A stretch of 64,000 bases of DNA, taken from NCBI GenBank assembly GCA_032718475.1, contig JAUCBJ010009147.1, positions 1 through 64,000 of the forward strand, in the 5' to 3' direction. Below are positions 36,501-51,500 of the stretch, one piece after another (positions within the stretch are counted from its first letter, which is position 1; every line of letters starts with the position of its first letter). Below the pieces are notes generated by a model, which did no database searches, had not been told where the DNA came from, and saw only the letters and a list, made by a program, of their open reading frames with translations. Both the position numbers and the translations under genes were made by a program. This DNA is from Nemertoderma westbladi. Its lineage: Eukaryota; Xenacoelomorpha; Nemertodermatida; Nemertodermatidae.

Positions 36501-39500
36501 AATAAGAACTACTCCATCCCAATAAGAACTACTCCATCCCAATAAGAACTACTCCAGCTCAATAAGAACTACTCCAGCCCAATAAGAACTACTCCAGTCC
36601 AATAAGAAAAAACTACTCCAGCCCAATAAGAACTACTCCTTCCCAATAAGAACTACTCCAGCCCAATAAGAACTACTCCAACCCTATAAGAACTAATCCA
36701 TCCCAATAAGAACTACTCCAGCCCAATAAGAATTACTCCATCCCAATAAGAACTACTCCATCCCAATAAGAACTACTCCAACCCAATAAGAACTACTCCA
36801 GCCCAATAAGAACTAAGACTCCAGCCCAATAAGAACTACTCCAACCCAATAAGAACTACTCCAGCCCAATAAGAACTACTCCAGCCCAATAAGAACTACT
36901 CCAACCCAATAAGAACTACTCCAGCCCAATAAGAACTACTCCTTCCCAATAAGAACTACTCCAGCCCAATAAGAACTACTCCAACCCAATAAGAACTAAT
37001 CCATCCCAATAAGAACTACTCCAGCCCAATATGAAGTACTCCATCCCAATAATAACTACTCCAACCCAATAAGAACTACTCCAGCCCAATAAGAACTACT
37101 CCAGCCCAATAAGAACTACTCCAGCCCAATAAGAACTACTCCATCCCAATAAGAACTACTCCATCCCAATAAGAACTACTCCATCCCAATAAGAACTACT
37201 CCAGCCCAATAAGAACTACTCCAGCCCAATAAGAACTAATCCAGCCCAATAAGAAGTACTCCATCCCAATAAGAACTACTCCAGCCCAATAAGAACTATA
37301 CTCCACCCCAATAAGAACTACTCCAGCCCAATAAGAACTACTCCAGCCCAATAAGAACTAATCCAGCCCAATAAGAAGTACTCCATCCCAATAAGAACTA
37401 CTCCAGCCCAATAAGAACTACTCCAGCCCAATAAGAACTAATCCAGCCCAATAAGAAGTACTCCATCCCAATAAGAACTACTCCATCCCAATAAGAACTA
37501 CTCCATCCCAATAAGAACTACTCCAACCCAATAAGAACTAATCCAGCCCAATGAGAACTACTCCAGCCCAATAAGAACTACTCCAGCCCAATAAGAACTA
37601 CTCCAGCCCAATAAGAACTACTCCAGCCCAATAAGAACTACTCCAGCCCAATAAGAACTACTCTATCCCAATAAGAACTACTCCAACCCAATAAGAAATA
37701 ATCCAGCCCAATAAGAACTACTCCAGCCCAATCAGAACTACTCCAGCCCAATAAGAACTACTCCAGCCCAATAAGAACTACTCCAACCCAATAAGAACTA
37801 CTCCAGCCCATTAAGAAATACTCCAGCCCAATAAGAACTACTCCAGCCCAATAAGAACTACTCCATCCCAATAAGAACTACTCCAACCCAATAAGAACTA
37901 CTCCAACCCAATAAGAACTAATCAAGCCCAATAAGAACTACTCCAGCCCAATAAGAACTACTCCAGCCCAATAAGAACTACTCCATCCCAATAAGAACTA
38001 CTCCATCCCAATAAGAACTACTCCAACCCAATAAGAACTAATCCAGCCTAATAAGAACTACTCCAACCCAATAAGAACTACTCCAACCCAATAAGAACTA
38101 ATCAAGCCCAATAAGAACTACTCCAGCCCAATAAGAACTACTCCAGCCCAATAAGAACTACTCCATCCCAATAAGAACTACTCCATCCCAATAAGAACTA
38201 CTCCAACCCAATAAGAACTAATCCAGCCCAATAAGAACTACTCCAGCCCAATAAGAACTACTCCAGCCCAATAAGAACTACTCCAGCCCAATAAGAACTA
38301 CTCCAGCCCAATAAGAACTACTCCATCCCAATAAGAACTACTCCATCCCAATAAGAACTACTCCAACCCAATAAGAACTAATCCAGCCCAATAAGAACTA
38401 CTCCAGCCCAATAAGAACTACTCCAGCCCAATAAGAACTACTCCAGCCCAATAAGAACTACTCCAGCCCAATAAGAACTACTCCAGCCCAATAAGAACTA
38501 CTCCATCCCAATAAGAACTACTCCATCCCAATAAGAACTACTCCATCCCAATAAGAACTACTCCAACCCAATAAGAACTACTCCAACCCAATAAGAACTA
38601 ATCAAGCCCAATAAAAACTACTCCAGCCCAATAAGAACTACTCCAGCCCAATAAGAACTACTCCATCCCAATAAGAACTACTCCATCCCAATAAGAACTA
38701 CTCCAACCCAATAAGAACTAATCCAGCCCAATAAGAACTACTCCAGCCCAATAAGAACTACTCCAGCCCAATAAGAACTACTCCAGCCCAATAAGAACTA
38801 CTCCAGCCCAATAAGAACTACTCCAGCCCAATAAGAACTACCCCAGCCCAATAAGAACTACTCCAGCCCAATAAGAACTACAACATCCCAATAAGAACTA
38901 CTCCACCCAATAAGAACTACTCCACCCAAAAGAACTAATCCAGCCCAATAAGAACTACTCCAGCCCAATAAGAACTAATCCAGCCCAATAAGAACTACTC
39001 CAGCCCAATAAGAACTACTCCAGCCCAATAAGAACTACTCCAGCCCTATAAGAACTACTCCAGCCCAATAAGAACTACTCCATCCCAATAAGAACTACTC
39101 CATCCCAATAAGAACTACTCCAGCCCAATAAGAACTACTCCAGCCCATTAAGAAAAACTACTCCAGCCCAATAAGAACTACTCCTTCCCAATAAGAACTA
39201 CTCCAGCCCATTAAGAACTACTCCAGCCCAATAAGAACTACTCCAGCCCAATAAGAACTACTCCATCCCAATAAGAACTACTCCAGCCCAATAAGAACTA
39301 CTCCATCCCAATAAGAACTACTACATCCCAATAAGAACTACTCCAACCCAATAAGAACTAATCCAGCCCAATGAGAACTACTCCAGCCCAATAAGAACTA
39401 CTCCATCCCAATAAGAACTACTCCAACCCAATAAGAACTACTCCAGCCCAATAAGAACTACTCCATCCCAATAAGAACTACTCCAGCCCATTGAGAACTA

Positions 39501-42500
39501 CTCCAGCCCAATAAGAACTACTCCAGCTCAATAAGAACTACTCCAGCCCAATAAGAACTACTCCTTCCCAATAAGAACTACTCCAGCCCATTAAGAACTA
39601 CTCCAGCCCAATAAGAACTACTCCATCCCAATAAGAACTACTCCAACCCAATATGAACTAATCCAGCTCAATAAGAACTACTCCAGCCCATTAAGAACTA
39701 CTCCATCCCAATAAGAACTACTCCATCCCAATAAGAACTACTCCAGCCCATTGAGAACTACTCCAGCCCAATAAGAACTACTCCAGCTCAATAAGAACTA
39801 CTCCAGCCCAATAAGAACTACTCCAGCCCAATAAGAACTACTCCTTCCCAATAAGAACTACTCCATCCCATTAAGAACTACTCCAGCCCAATAAGAACTA
39901 CTCCAGCCCAATAAGAACTACTCCATCCCAATAAGAACTACTCCAGCCCATTAAGAACTACTCCAGCCCAATAAGAACTACTCCATCCCAATAACAACTA
40001 CTCCAGCCCAATAAGAACTACTCCATCCCAATAAGAACTACTCCAGCCCAATAAGAACTACTCCAGCCCAATAAGAACTACTCCAGCCCATTAAGAAAAA
40101 ACAACTCCAGCCCTTTAAGAAAAAACTACTCCAGCCCAATAAGAACTACTCCATCCCAATAAGAACTACTCCAGCCCAATAAGAACTACTCCTTCCCAAT
40201 AATAACTACTCCAGCCCAATAAGAACTACTCCATCCCAATAAGAACTACTCCATCCCAATAAGAACTACTCAATCCCAATAAGAACTACTCCATCCCAAT
40301 AAGAACTACTCCATCCCAATAAGAACTACTCCAGCTCAATAAGAACTACTCCAGCCCAATAAGAACTACTCCAGTCCAATAAGAAAAAACTACTCCAGCC
40401 CAATAAGAACTACTCCTTCCCAATAAGAACTACTCCAGCCCAATAAGAACTACTCCAGCCCAATAAGAACTACTCCAGCCCAATAAGAACTACTCCAGCC
40501 CAATAAGAACTACTCCAGCCCAATAAGAACTACTCCATCCCAATAAGAACTACTCCAACCCAATAAGAACTACTCCAGCCCAATAAGAACTACTCCAGCC
40601 CAATAAGAACTACTCCATCCCAATAAGAACTACTCCAGCCCAATAAGAACTACTCCAGCCCAATAAGAACTACTCCAACCCAATAAGAACTACTCCAGCC
40701 CAATAAGAACTACTCCATCCCAATAAGAACTACTCCAGCCCAATAAGAACTACTCCAGCCCAATAAGAACTACTCCAGCCCAATAAGAACTACTCCAGCC
40801 CTAAGAAAAAACTACTCCAGCCCAATAAGAACTACTCCATCCCAATAAGAACTACTCCAGCCCAATAAGAACTACTCCAGCCCAATAAGAACTACTCCAG
40901 CCCAATAAGAACTACTCCATCCCAATAAGAACTACTCCATCCCAATAAGAACTACTCCATCCCAATAAGAACTACTCCATCCCAATAAGAACTACTCCAG
41001 CCCAATAAGAACTACTCCAGCCCAATAAGAACTACTCCAGCCCAATAAGAACTACTCCAGCCCAATAAGAAAAAACTACTCCAGCCCAATAAGAACTACT
41101 CCATCCCAATAAGAACTACTCCAGCCCAATAAGAACTACTCCAGCCCAATAAGAACTAATCCATCCCAATAAGAACTACTCCAGCCCAATAAGAACTACT
41201 CCAGCCCAATAAGAACTACTCCAGCCCAATAAGAACTACTCCAGCCCAAAAGAACTACTCCAGCCCATTAAGAAAAAACTACTCCAGCCAAATAAGAACT
41301 ACTCCTTCCCAATAAGAACTATTCCATCCCAATAAGAACTACTCCAGCCCAATAAGAACTACTCCATCCCAATAAGAACTACTCCATCCCAATAAGAACT
41401 ACTCCAACCCAATAAGAACTAATCCAGCCCAATAAGAACTACTCCATCCCAATAAGAACTACTCCATCCCATTAAGAACTACTCCATCCCAATAAGAACT
41501 ACTCCATCCCAATAAGAACTACTCCATCCCAATAAGAACTACTCCAGTCCAATAAGAACTACTCCAGCCCAATAAGAACTACTCCAGCCCATTAAGAAAA
41601 ACTACTCCAGCCCAATAAGAACTACTCCAGCCTAATAAGAACTACTCCATCCCAATAAGAACTACTCCATCCCATTAAGAACTACTCCATCCCAATAAGA
41701 ACTACTCCATCCCAATAAGAACTACTCCATCCCAATAAGAACTACTCCAGTCCAATAAGAACTACTCCAGCCCAATAAGAACTACTCCAGCCCATTAAGA
41801 AAAACTACTCCAGCCCAATAAGAACTACTCCTTCCCAATAAGAACTACTCCAGCCCAATAAGAACTACTCCAGCCCAATAAGAACTACTCCAACCCAATA
41901 AGAACTATTCCATCCCAATAAGAACTACTCCAGCCCAATAAGAACTACTCCATCCCAATAAGAACTACTCCATCCCAATAAGAACTACTCCAACCCAATA
42001 AGAACTAATCCAGCCCAATGAGAACTACTCCAGCCCAATAAGAACTACTCCAGCCCAATAAGAACTACTCCAGCCCAATAAGAACTACTCCAGCCCAATA
42101 AGAACTACTCCAGCCCAATAAGAACTACTCTATCCCAATAAGAACTACTCCAACCCAATAAGAAATAATCCAGCCCAATAAGAACTACTCCAGCCCAATC
42201 AGAACTACTCCAGCCCAATAAGAACTACTCCAGCCCAATAAGAACTACTCCAACCCAATAAGAACTACTCCAGCCCATTAAGAAATACTCCAGCCCAATA
42301 AGAACTACTCCAGCCCAATAAGAACTACTCCATCCCAATAAGAACTACTCCAACCCAATAAGAACTACTCCAACCCAATAAGAACTAATCAAGCCCAATA
42401 AGAACTACTCCAGCCCAATAAGAACTACTCCAGCCCAATAAGAACTACTCCATCCCAATAAGAACTACTCCATCCCAATAAGAACTACTCCAACCCAATA

Positions 42501-45500
42501 AGAACTAATCCAGCCTAATAAGAACTACTCCAACCCAATAAGAACTACTCCAACCCAATAAGAACTAATCAAGCCCAATAAGAACTACTCCAGCCCAATA
42601 AGAACTACTCCAGCCCAATAAGAACTACTCCATCCCAATAAGAACTACTCCATCCCAATAAGAACTACTCCAACCCAATAAGAACTAATCCAGCCCAATA
42701 AGAACTACTCCAGCCCAATAAGAACTACTCCAGCCCAATAAGAACTACTCCAGCCCAATAAGAACTACTCCAGCCCAATAAGAACTACTCCATCCCAATA
42801 AGAACTACTCCATCCCAATAAGAACTACTCCAACCCAATAAGAACTAATCCAGCCCAATAAGAACTACTCCAGCCCAATAAGAACTACTCCAGCCCAATA
42901 AGAACTACTCCAGCCCAATAAGAACTACTCCAGCCCAATAAGAACTACTCCAGCCCAATAAGAACTACTCCATCCCAATAAGAACTACTCCATCCCAATA
43001 AGAACTACTCCATCCCAATAAGAACTACTCCAACCCAATAAGAACTACTCCAACCCAATAAGAACTAATCAAGCCCAATAAAAACTACTCCAGCCCAATA
43101 AGAACTACTCCAGCCCAATAAGAACTACTCCATCCCAATAAGAACTACTCCATCCCAATAAGAACTACTCCAACCCAATAAGAACTAATCCAGCCCAATA
43201 AGAACTACTCCAGCCCAATAAGAACTACTCCAGCCCAATAAGAACTACTCCAGCCCAATAAGAACTACTCCAGCCCAATAAGAACTACTCCAGCCCAATA
43301 AGAACTACCCCAGCCCAATAAGAACTACTCCAGCCCAATAAGAACTACAACATCCCAATAAGAACTACTCCACCCCAATAAGAACTACTCCAACCCAAAA
43401 AGAACTAATCCAGCCCAATAAGAACTACTCCAGCCCAATAAGAACTAATCCAGCCCAATAAGAACTACTCCAGCCCAATAAGAACTACTCCAGCCCAATA
43501 AGAACTACTCCAGCCCTATAAGAACTACTCCAGCCCAATAAGAACTACTCCATCCCAATAAGAACTACTCCATCCCAATAAGAACTACTCCAGCCCAATA
43601 AGAACTACTCCAGCCCATTAAGAAAAACTACTCCAGCCCAATAAGAACTACTCCTTCCCAATAAGAACTACTCCAGCCCATTAAGAACTACTCCAGCCCA
43701 ATAAGAACTACTCCAACCCAATAAGAACTACTCCAACCCAATAAGAACTACTCCAACCCAATAAGAACTAATCAAGCCCAATAAGAACTACTCCAGCCCA
43801 ATAAGAACTACTCCAGCCCAATAAGAACTACTCCATCCCAATAAGAACTACTCCATCCCAATAAGAACTACTCCAACCCAATAAGAACTAATCCAGCCTA
43901 ATAAGAACTACTCCAACCCAATAAGAACTACTCCAACCCAATAAGAACTAATCAAGCCCAATAAGAACTACTCCAGCCCAATAAGAACTACTCCAGCCCA
44001 ATAAGAACTACTCCATCCCAATAAGAACTACTCCATCCCAATAAGAACTACTCCAACCCAATAAGAACTAATCCAGCCCAATAAGAACTACTCCAGCCCA
44101 ATAAGAACTACTCCAGCCCAATAAGAACTACTCCAGCCCAATAAGAACTACTCCAGCCCAATAAGAACTACTCCATCCCAATAAGAACTACTCCATCCCA
44201 ATAAGAACTACTCCAACCCAATAAGAACTAATCCAGCCCAATAAGAACTACTCCAGCCCAATAAGAACTACTCCAGCCCAATAAGAACTACTCCAGCCCA
44301 ATAAGAACTACTCCAGCCCAATAAGAACTACTCCAGCCCAATAAGAACTACTCCATCCCAATAAGAACTACTCCATCCCAATAAGAACTACTCCATCCCA
44401 ATAAGAACTACTCCAACCCAATAAGAACTACTCCAACCCAATAAGAACTAATCAAGCCCAATAAAAACTACTCCAGCCCAATAAGAACTACTCCAGCCCA
44501 ATAAGAACTACTCCATCCCAATAAGAACTACTCCATCCCAATAAGAACTACTCCAACCCAATAAGAACTAATCCAGCCCAATAAGAACTACTCCAGCCCA
44601 ATAAGAACTACTCCAGCCCAATAAGAACTACTCCAGCCCAATAAGAACTACTCCAGCCCAATAAGAACTACTCCAGCCCAATAAGAACTACCCCAGCCCA
44701 ATAAGAACTACTCCAGCCCAATAAGAACTACAACATCCCAATAAGAACTACTCCACCCCAATAAGAACTACAACATCCCAATAAGAACTACTCCACCCCA
44801 ATAAGAACTACTCCAACCCAAAAAGAACTAATCCAGCCCAATAAGAACTACTCCAGCCCAATAAGAACTACTCCAGCCCAATAAGAACTACTCCAGCCCA
44901 ATAAGAACTACCCCAGCCCAATAAGAACTACTCCAGCCCAATAAGAACTACAACATCCCAATAAGAACTACTCCACCCCAATAAGAACTACTCCAACCCA
45001 AAAAGAACTAATCCAGCCCAATAAGAACTACTCCAGCCCAATAAGAACTAATCCAGCCCAATAAGAACTACTCCAGCCCAATAAGAACTACTCCAGCCCA
45101 ATAAGAACTACTCCAGCCCTATAAGAACTACTCCAGCCCAATAAGAACTACTCCATCCCAATAAGAACTACTCCATCCCAATAAGAACTACTCCAGCCCA
45201 ATAAGAACTACTCCAGCCCATTAAGAAAAACTACTCCAGCCCAATAAGAACTACTCCTTCCCAATAAGAACTACTCCAGCCCATTAAGAACTACTCCAGC
45301 CCAATAAGAACTACTCCAACCCAATAAGAACTATTCCATCCCAATAAGAACTACTCCAGCCCAATAAGAACTACTCCATCCCAATAAGAACTACTACATC
45401 CCAATAAGAACTACTCCAACCCAATAAGAACTAATCCAGCCCAATGAGAACTACTCCAGCCCAATAAGAACTACTCCAGCCCAATAAGAACTACTCCAGC

Positions 45501-48500
45501 CCAATAAGAACTACTCCAGCCCAATAAGAACTACTCCAGCCCAATAAGAACTACTCTATCCCAATAAGAACTACTCCAACCCAATAAGAACTAATCCAGC
45601 CCAATAAGAACTACTCCAGCCCAATCAGAACTACTCCAGCCCAATAAGAACTACTCCAGCCCAATAAGAACTACTCCAACCCAATAAGAACTACTCCAGC
45701 CCATTAAGAAATACTCCAGCCCAATAAGAACTACTCCAGCCCAATAAGAACTACTCCATCCCAATAAGAACTACTCCAACCCAATAAGAACTACTCCAAT
45801 CCAATAAGAACTAATCAAGCCCAATAAGAACTACTCTAGCCCAATAAGAACTACTCCAGCCCAATAAGAACTACTCCATCCCAATAAGAACTACTCCATC
45901 CCAATAAGAACTACTCCAACCCAATAAGAACTAATCCAGCCCAATAAGAACTACTCCAACCCAATAAGAACTACTCCAACCCAATAAGAACTAATCAAGC
46001 CCAATAAGAATTACTCCAGCCCAATAAGAACTACTCCAGCCCAATAAGAACTACTCCATCCCAATAAGAACTACTCCATCCCAATAAGAACTACTCCAAC
46101 CCAATAAGAACTAATCCAGCCCAATAAGAACTACTCCAGCCCAATAAGAACTACTCCAGCCCAATAAGAACTACTCCAGCCCAATAAGAACTACTCCAGC
46201 CCAATAAGAACTACTCCATCCCAATAAGAACTACTCCATCCCAATAAGAACTACTCCAACCCAATAAGAACTAATCCAGCCCAATAAGAACTACTCCAGC
46301 CCAATAAGAACTACTCCAGCCCAATAAGAACTACTCCAGCCCAATAAGAACTACTCCATCCCAATAAGAACTACTCCATCCCAATAAGAACTACTCCATC
46401 CCAATAAGAACTACTCCAACCCAATAAGAACTACTCCAACCCAATAAGAACTAATCAAGCCCAATAAAAACTACTCCAGCCCAATAAGAACTACTCCAGC
46501 CCAATAAGAACTACTCCATCCCAATAAGAACTACTCCATCCCAATAAGAACTACTCCAACCCAATAAGAACTAATCCAGCCCAATAAGAACTACTCCAGC
46601 CCAATAAGAACTACTCCAGCCCAATAAGAACTACTCCAGCCCAATAAGAACTACTCCAGCCCAATAAGAACTACTCCAGCCCAATAAGAACTACCCCAGC
46701 CCAATAAGAACTACTCCAGCCCAATAAGAACTACAACATCCCAATAAGAACTACTCCACCCCAATAAGAACTACTCCAACCCAAAAAGAACTAATCCAGC
46801 CCAATAAGAACTACTCCAGCCCAATAAGAACTAATCCAGCCCAATAAGAACTACTCCAGCCCAATAAGAACTACTCCAGCCCAATAAGAACTACTCCAGC
46901 CCAATAAGAACTACTCCAGCCCAATAAGAACTACTCCAGCCCAATAAGAACTACTCCAGCCCAATAAGAACTACCCCAGCCCAATAAGAACTACTCCAGC
47001 CCAATAAGAACTACAACATCCCAATAAGAACTACTCCACCCCAATAAGAACTACTCCAACCCAAAAAGAACTAATCCAGCCCAATAAGAACTACTCCAGC
47101 CCAATAAGAACTAATCCAGCCCAATAAGAACTACTCCAGCCCAATAAGAACTACTCCAGCCCAATAAGAACTACTCCAGCCCTATAAGAACTACTCCAGC
47201 CCAATAAGAACTACTCCATCCCAATAAGAACTACTCCATCCCAATAAGAACTACTCCAGCCCAATAAGAACTACTCCAGCCCATTAAGAAAAACTACTCC
47301 AGCCCAATAAGAACTACTCCTTCCCAATAAGAACTACTCCAGCCCATTAAGAACTACTCCAGCCCAATAAGAACTACTCCAACCCAATAAGAACTATTCC
47401 ATCCCAATAAGAACTACTCCAGCCCAATAAGAACTACTCCATCCCAATAAGAACTACTACATCCCAATAAGAACTACTCCAACCCAATAAGAACTAATCC
47501 AGCCCAATGAGAACTACTCCAGCCCAATAAGAACTACTCCAGCCCAATAAGAACTACTCCAGCCCAATAAGAACTACTCCAGCCCAATAAGAACTACTCC
47601 AGCCCAATAAGAACTACTCTATCCCAATAAGAACTACTCCAACCCAATAAGAACTAATCCAGCCCAATAAGAACTACTCCAGCCCAATCAGAACTACTCC
47701 AGCCCAATAAGAACTACTCCAGCCCAATAAGAACTACTCCAACCCAATAAGAACTACTCCAGCCCATTAAGAAATACTCCAGCCCAATAAGAACTACTCC
47801 AGCCCAATAAGAACTACTCCATCCCAATAAGAACTACTCCAACCCAATAAGAACTACTCCAACCCAATAAGAACTAATCAAGCCCAATAAGAACTACTCC
47901 AGCCCAATAAGAACTACTCCAGCCCAATAAGAACTACTCCATCCCAATAAGAACTACTCCATCCCAATAAGAACTACTCCAACCCAATAAGAACTAATCC
48001 AGCCCAATAAGAACTACTCCAACCCAATAAGAACTACTCCAACCCAATAAGAACTACTCCAACCCAATAAGAACTAATCCAGCCCAATAAGAACTACTCC
48101 AGCCCAATAAGAACTACTCCATCCCAATAAGAACTACTCCATCCCAATAAGAACTACTCCATCCCAATAAGAACTACTCCAACCCAATAAGAACTACTCC
48201 AACCCAATAAGAACTAATCAAGCCCAATAAAAACTACTCCAGCCCAATAAGAACTACTCCAGCCCAATAAGAACTACTCCATCCCAATAAGAACTACTCC
48301 ATCCCAATAAGAACTACTCCAACCCAATAAGAACTAATCCAGCCCAATAAGAACTACTCCAGCCCAATAAGAACTACTCCAGCCCAATAAGAACTACTCC
48401 AGCCCAATAAGAACTACTCCAGCCCAATAAGAACTACTCCAGCCCAATAAGAACTACCCCAGCCCAATAAGAACTACTCCAGCCCAATAAGAACTACAAC

Positions 48501-51500
48501 ATCCCAATAAGAACTACTCCACCCCAATAAGAACTACTCCAACCCAAAAAGAACTAATCCAGCCCAATAAGAACTACTCCAGCCCAATAAGAACTAATCC
48601 AGCCCAATAAGAACTACTCCAGCCCAATAAGAACTACTCCAGCCCAATAAGAACTACTCCAGCCCTATAAGAACTACTCCAGCCCAATAAGAACTACTCC
48701 AGTCCATAAAGAAAAAACTACTCCAACCCAATAAGAACTACTCCAGCCCATTAAGAACTACTCCAGTCCAATAAGAACTACTCCAGCCCAATAAGAACTA
48801 CTCCAGCCCAATAAGAACTACTCCAGCCCAATAAGAACTACTCCATCCCAATAAGAACTACTCTATCCCAATAAGAACTACTCCAACCCAATAAGAACTA
48901 ATCCAGCCCAATAAGAACTACTCCAGCCCAATAAGAACTACTCCAGCCCAATAAGAACTACTCCAACCCAATAAGAACTAATCCAGCCCAATAAGAACTA
49001 CTCCAGCCCAATAAGAACTACTCCAGCCCAATAAGAACTACTCCAGCCCAATAAGAACTACTCCAGCCCAATAAGAACTACTCCATCCCAATAAGAACTA
49101 CTCCATCCCAATAAGAACTACTCCAACCCAATAAGAACTAATCCAGCCCAATAAGAACTACTCCAGCCCAATAAGAACTACTCCAGCCCAATAAGAACTA
49201 CTCCAGCCCAATAAGAACTACTCCAGCCCAATAAGAACTACTCCAGCCCAATAAGAACTACTCCATCCCAATAAGAACTACTCCATCCCAATAAGAACTA
49301 CTCCATCCCAATAAGAACTACTCCAACCCAATAAGAACTACTCCAACCCAATAAGAACTAATCAAGCCCAATAAGAACTACTCCAGCCCAATAAGAACTA
49401 CTCCAGCCCAATAAGAACTACTCCATCCCAATAAGAACTACTCCATCCCAATAAGAACTACTCCAACCCAATAAGAACTAATCCAGCCCAATAAGAACTA
49501 CTCCAGCCCAATAAGAACTACTCCAGCCCAATAAGAACTACTCCAGCCCAATAAGAACTACTCCAGCCCAATAAGAACTACTCCAGCCCAATAAGAACTA
49601 CCCCAGCCCAATAAGAACTACTCCAGCCCAATAAGAACTACAACATCCCAATAAGAACTACTCCACACCAATAAGAACTACTCCAACCCAAAAAGAACTA
49701 ATCCAGCCCAATAAGAACTACTCCAACCCAATAAGAACTACTCCAGCCCATTGAGAACTACTCCAGCCCAATAAGAACTACTCCAGCCCAATAAGAACTA
49801 CTCCATCCCAATAAGAACTACTCCATCCCAATAAGAACTACTCCACCCCAATAAGAAGTACTCCATCCCAATAAGAACTACTCCAGCCCAATAAGAACTA
49901 CTCCAACCCAATAAGAACTACTCCAGCCCATTAAGAACTACTCCAGCCCAATAAGAACTACTCCAGCCATTAAGAACTACTCCAGCCCAATAAGAACTAC
50001 TCAGCCATTAAGAACTACTCCAACCCAATAAGAACTACTCCAGCCCAATGAGAACTACTCCAGCCCAATAAGAACTACAACATCCCAATAAGAACTACTC
50101 CACCCCAATAAGAACTACTCCAACCCAAAAAGAACTAATCCAGCCCAATAAGAACTACTCCAGCCCAATAAGAACTAATCCAGCCCAATAAGAACTACTC
50201 CAGCCCAATAAGAACTACTCCAGCCCAATAAGAACTACTCCAGCCCAATAAGAACTACTCCAGCCCTATAAGAACTACTCCAGCCCAATAAGAACTACTC
50301 CAGTCCATAAAGAAAAAACTACTCCAACCCAATAAGAACTACTCCAGCCCATTAAGAACTACTCCAGTCCAATAAGAACTACTCCAGCCCAATAAGAACT
50401 ACTCCAGCCCAATAAGAACTACTCCAGCCCAATAAGAACTACTCCATCCCAATAAGAACTACTCTATCCCAATAAGAACTACTCCAACCCAATAAGAACT
50501 AATCCAGCCCAATAAGAACTACTCCAGCCCAATAAGAACTACTCCAGCCCAATAAGAACTACTCCAGCCCAATAAGAACTACTCCAGCCCAATAAGAACT
50601 ACCCCAGCCCAATAAGAACTACTCCAGCCCAATAAGAACTACTCCATCCCAATAAGAACTACTCCATCCCAATAAGAACTACGCCAACCCAATAAGAACT
50701 ACTCCATCCCAATAAGAACTACTCCAACCCAATAAGAACTAATCCAGCCCATTAAGAACTACTCCAGCCCAATAAGAACTAATCCAGCCCAATAAGAACT
50801 ACTCCAGCCCAATAAGAACTACTCCAGCCCAATAAGAACTACTCCAGCCCAATAAGAACTACTCCAGTCCATAAAGAAAAAACTACTCCAACCCAATAAG
50901 AACTACTCCAGCCCATTGAGAACTACTCCAGCCCAATAAGAACTACTCCAGCCCAATAAGAACTACTCCATCCCAATAAGAACTACTCCATCCCAATAAG
51001 AACTACTCCACCCCAATAAGAACTAATCCAGCCCAATAAGAACTACTCCAGCCCAATAAGAACTACTCCAGCCCAATAAGAACTACTCCAACCCAATAAG
51101 AACTACTCCAGCCCATTAAGAACTACTCCAGCCCAATAAGAACTACTCCAGCCATTAAGAACTACTCCAGCCCAATAAGAACTACTCAGCCATTAAGAAC
51201 TACTCCAACCCAATAAGAACTACTCCAGCCCAATGAGAACTACTCCAGCCCAATAAGAACTACTCCAGTCATTAAGAACTACTCCAACCCATTAAGAACT
51301 ACTCCAGCTCAATAAGAACTACTCCAGCCCAATAAGAACTACTCCAGCTCAATAAGAACTACTCCAGCCCAATAAGAACTACTCCATCCCAATAAGAACT
51401 ACTCCAGCTCAATAAGAACTACTCCATCCCAATAAGAACAACTCCAACCCAATAAGAACTACTCCAGCCCAATAAGAACTAATCCAGCTCAATAAGAACT

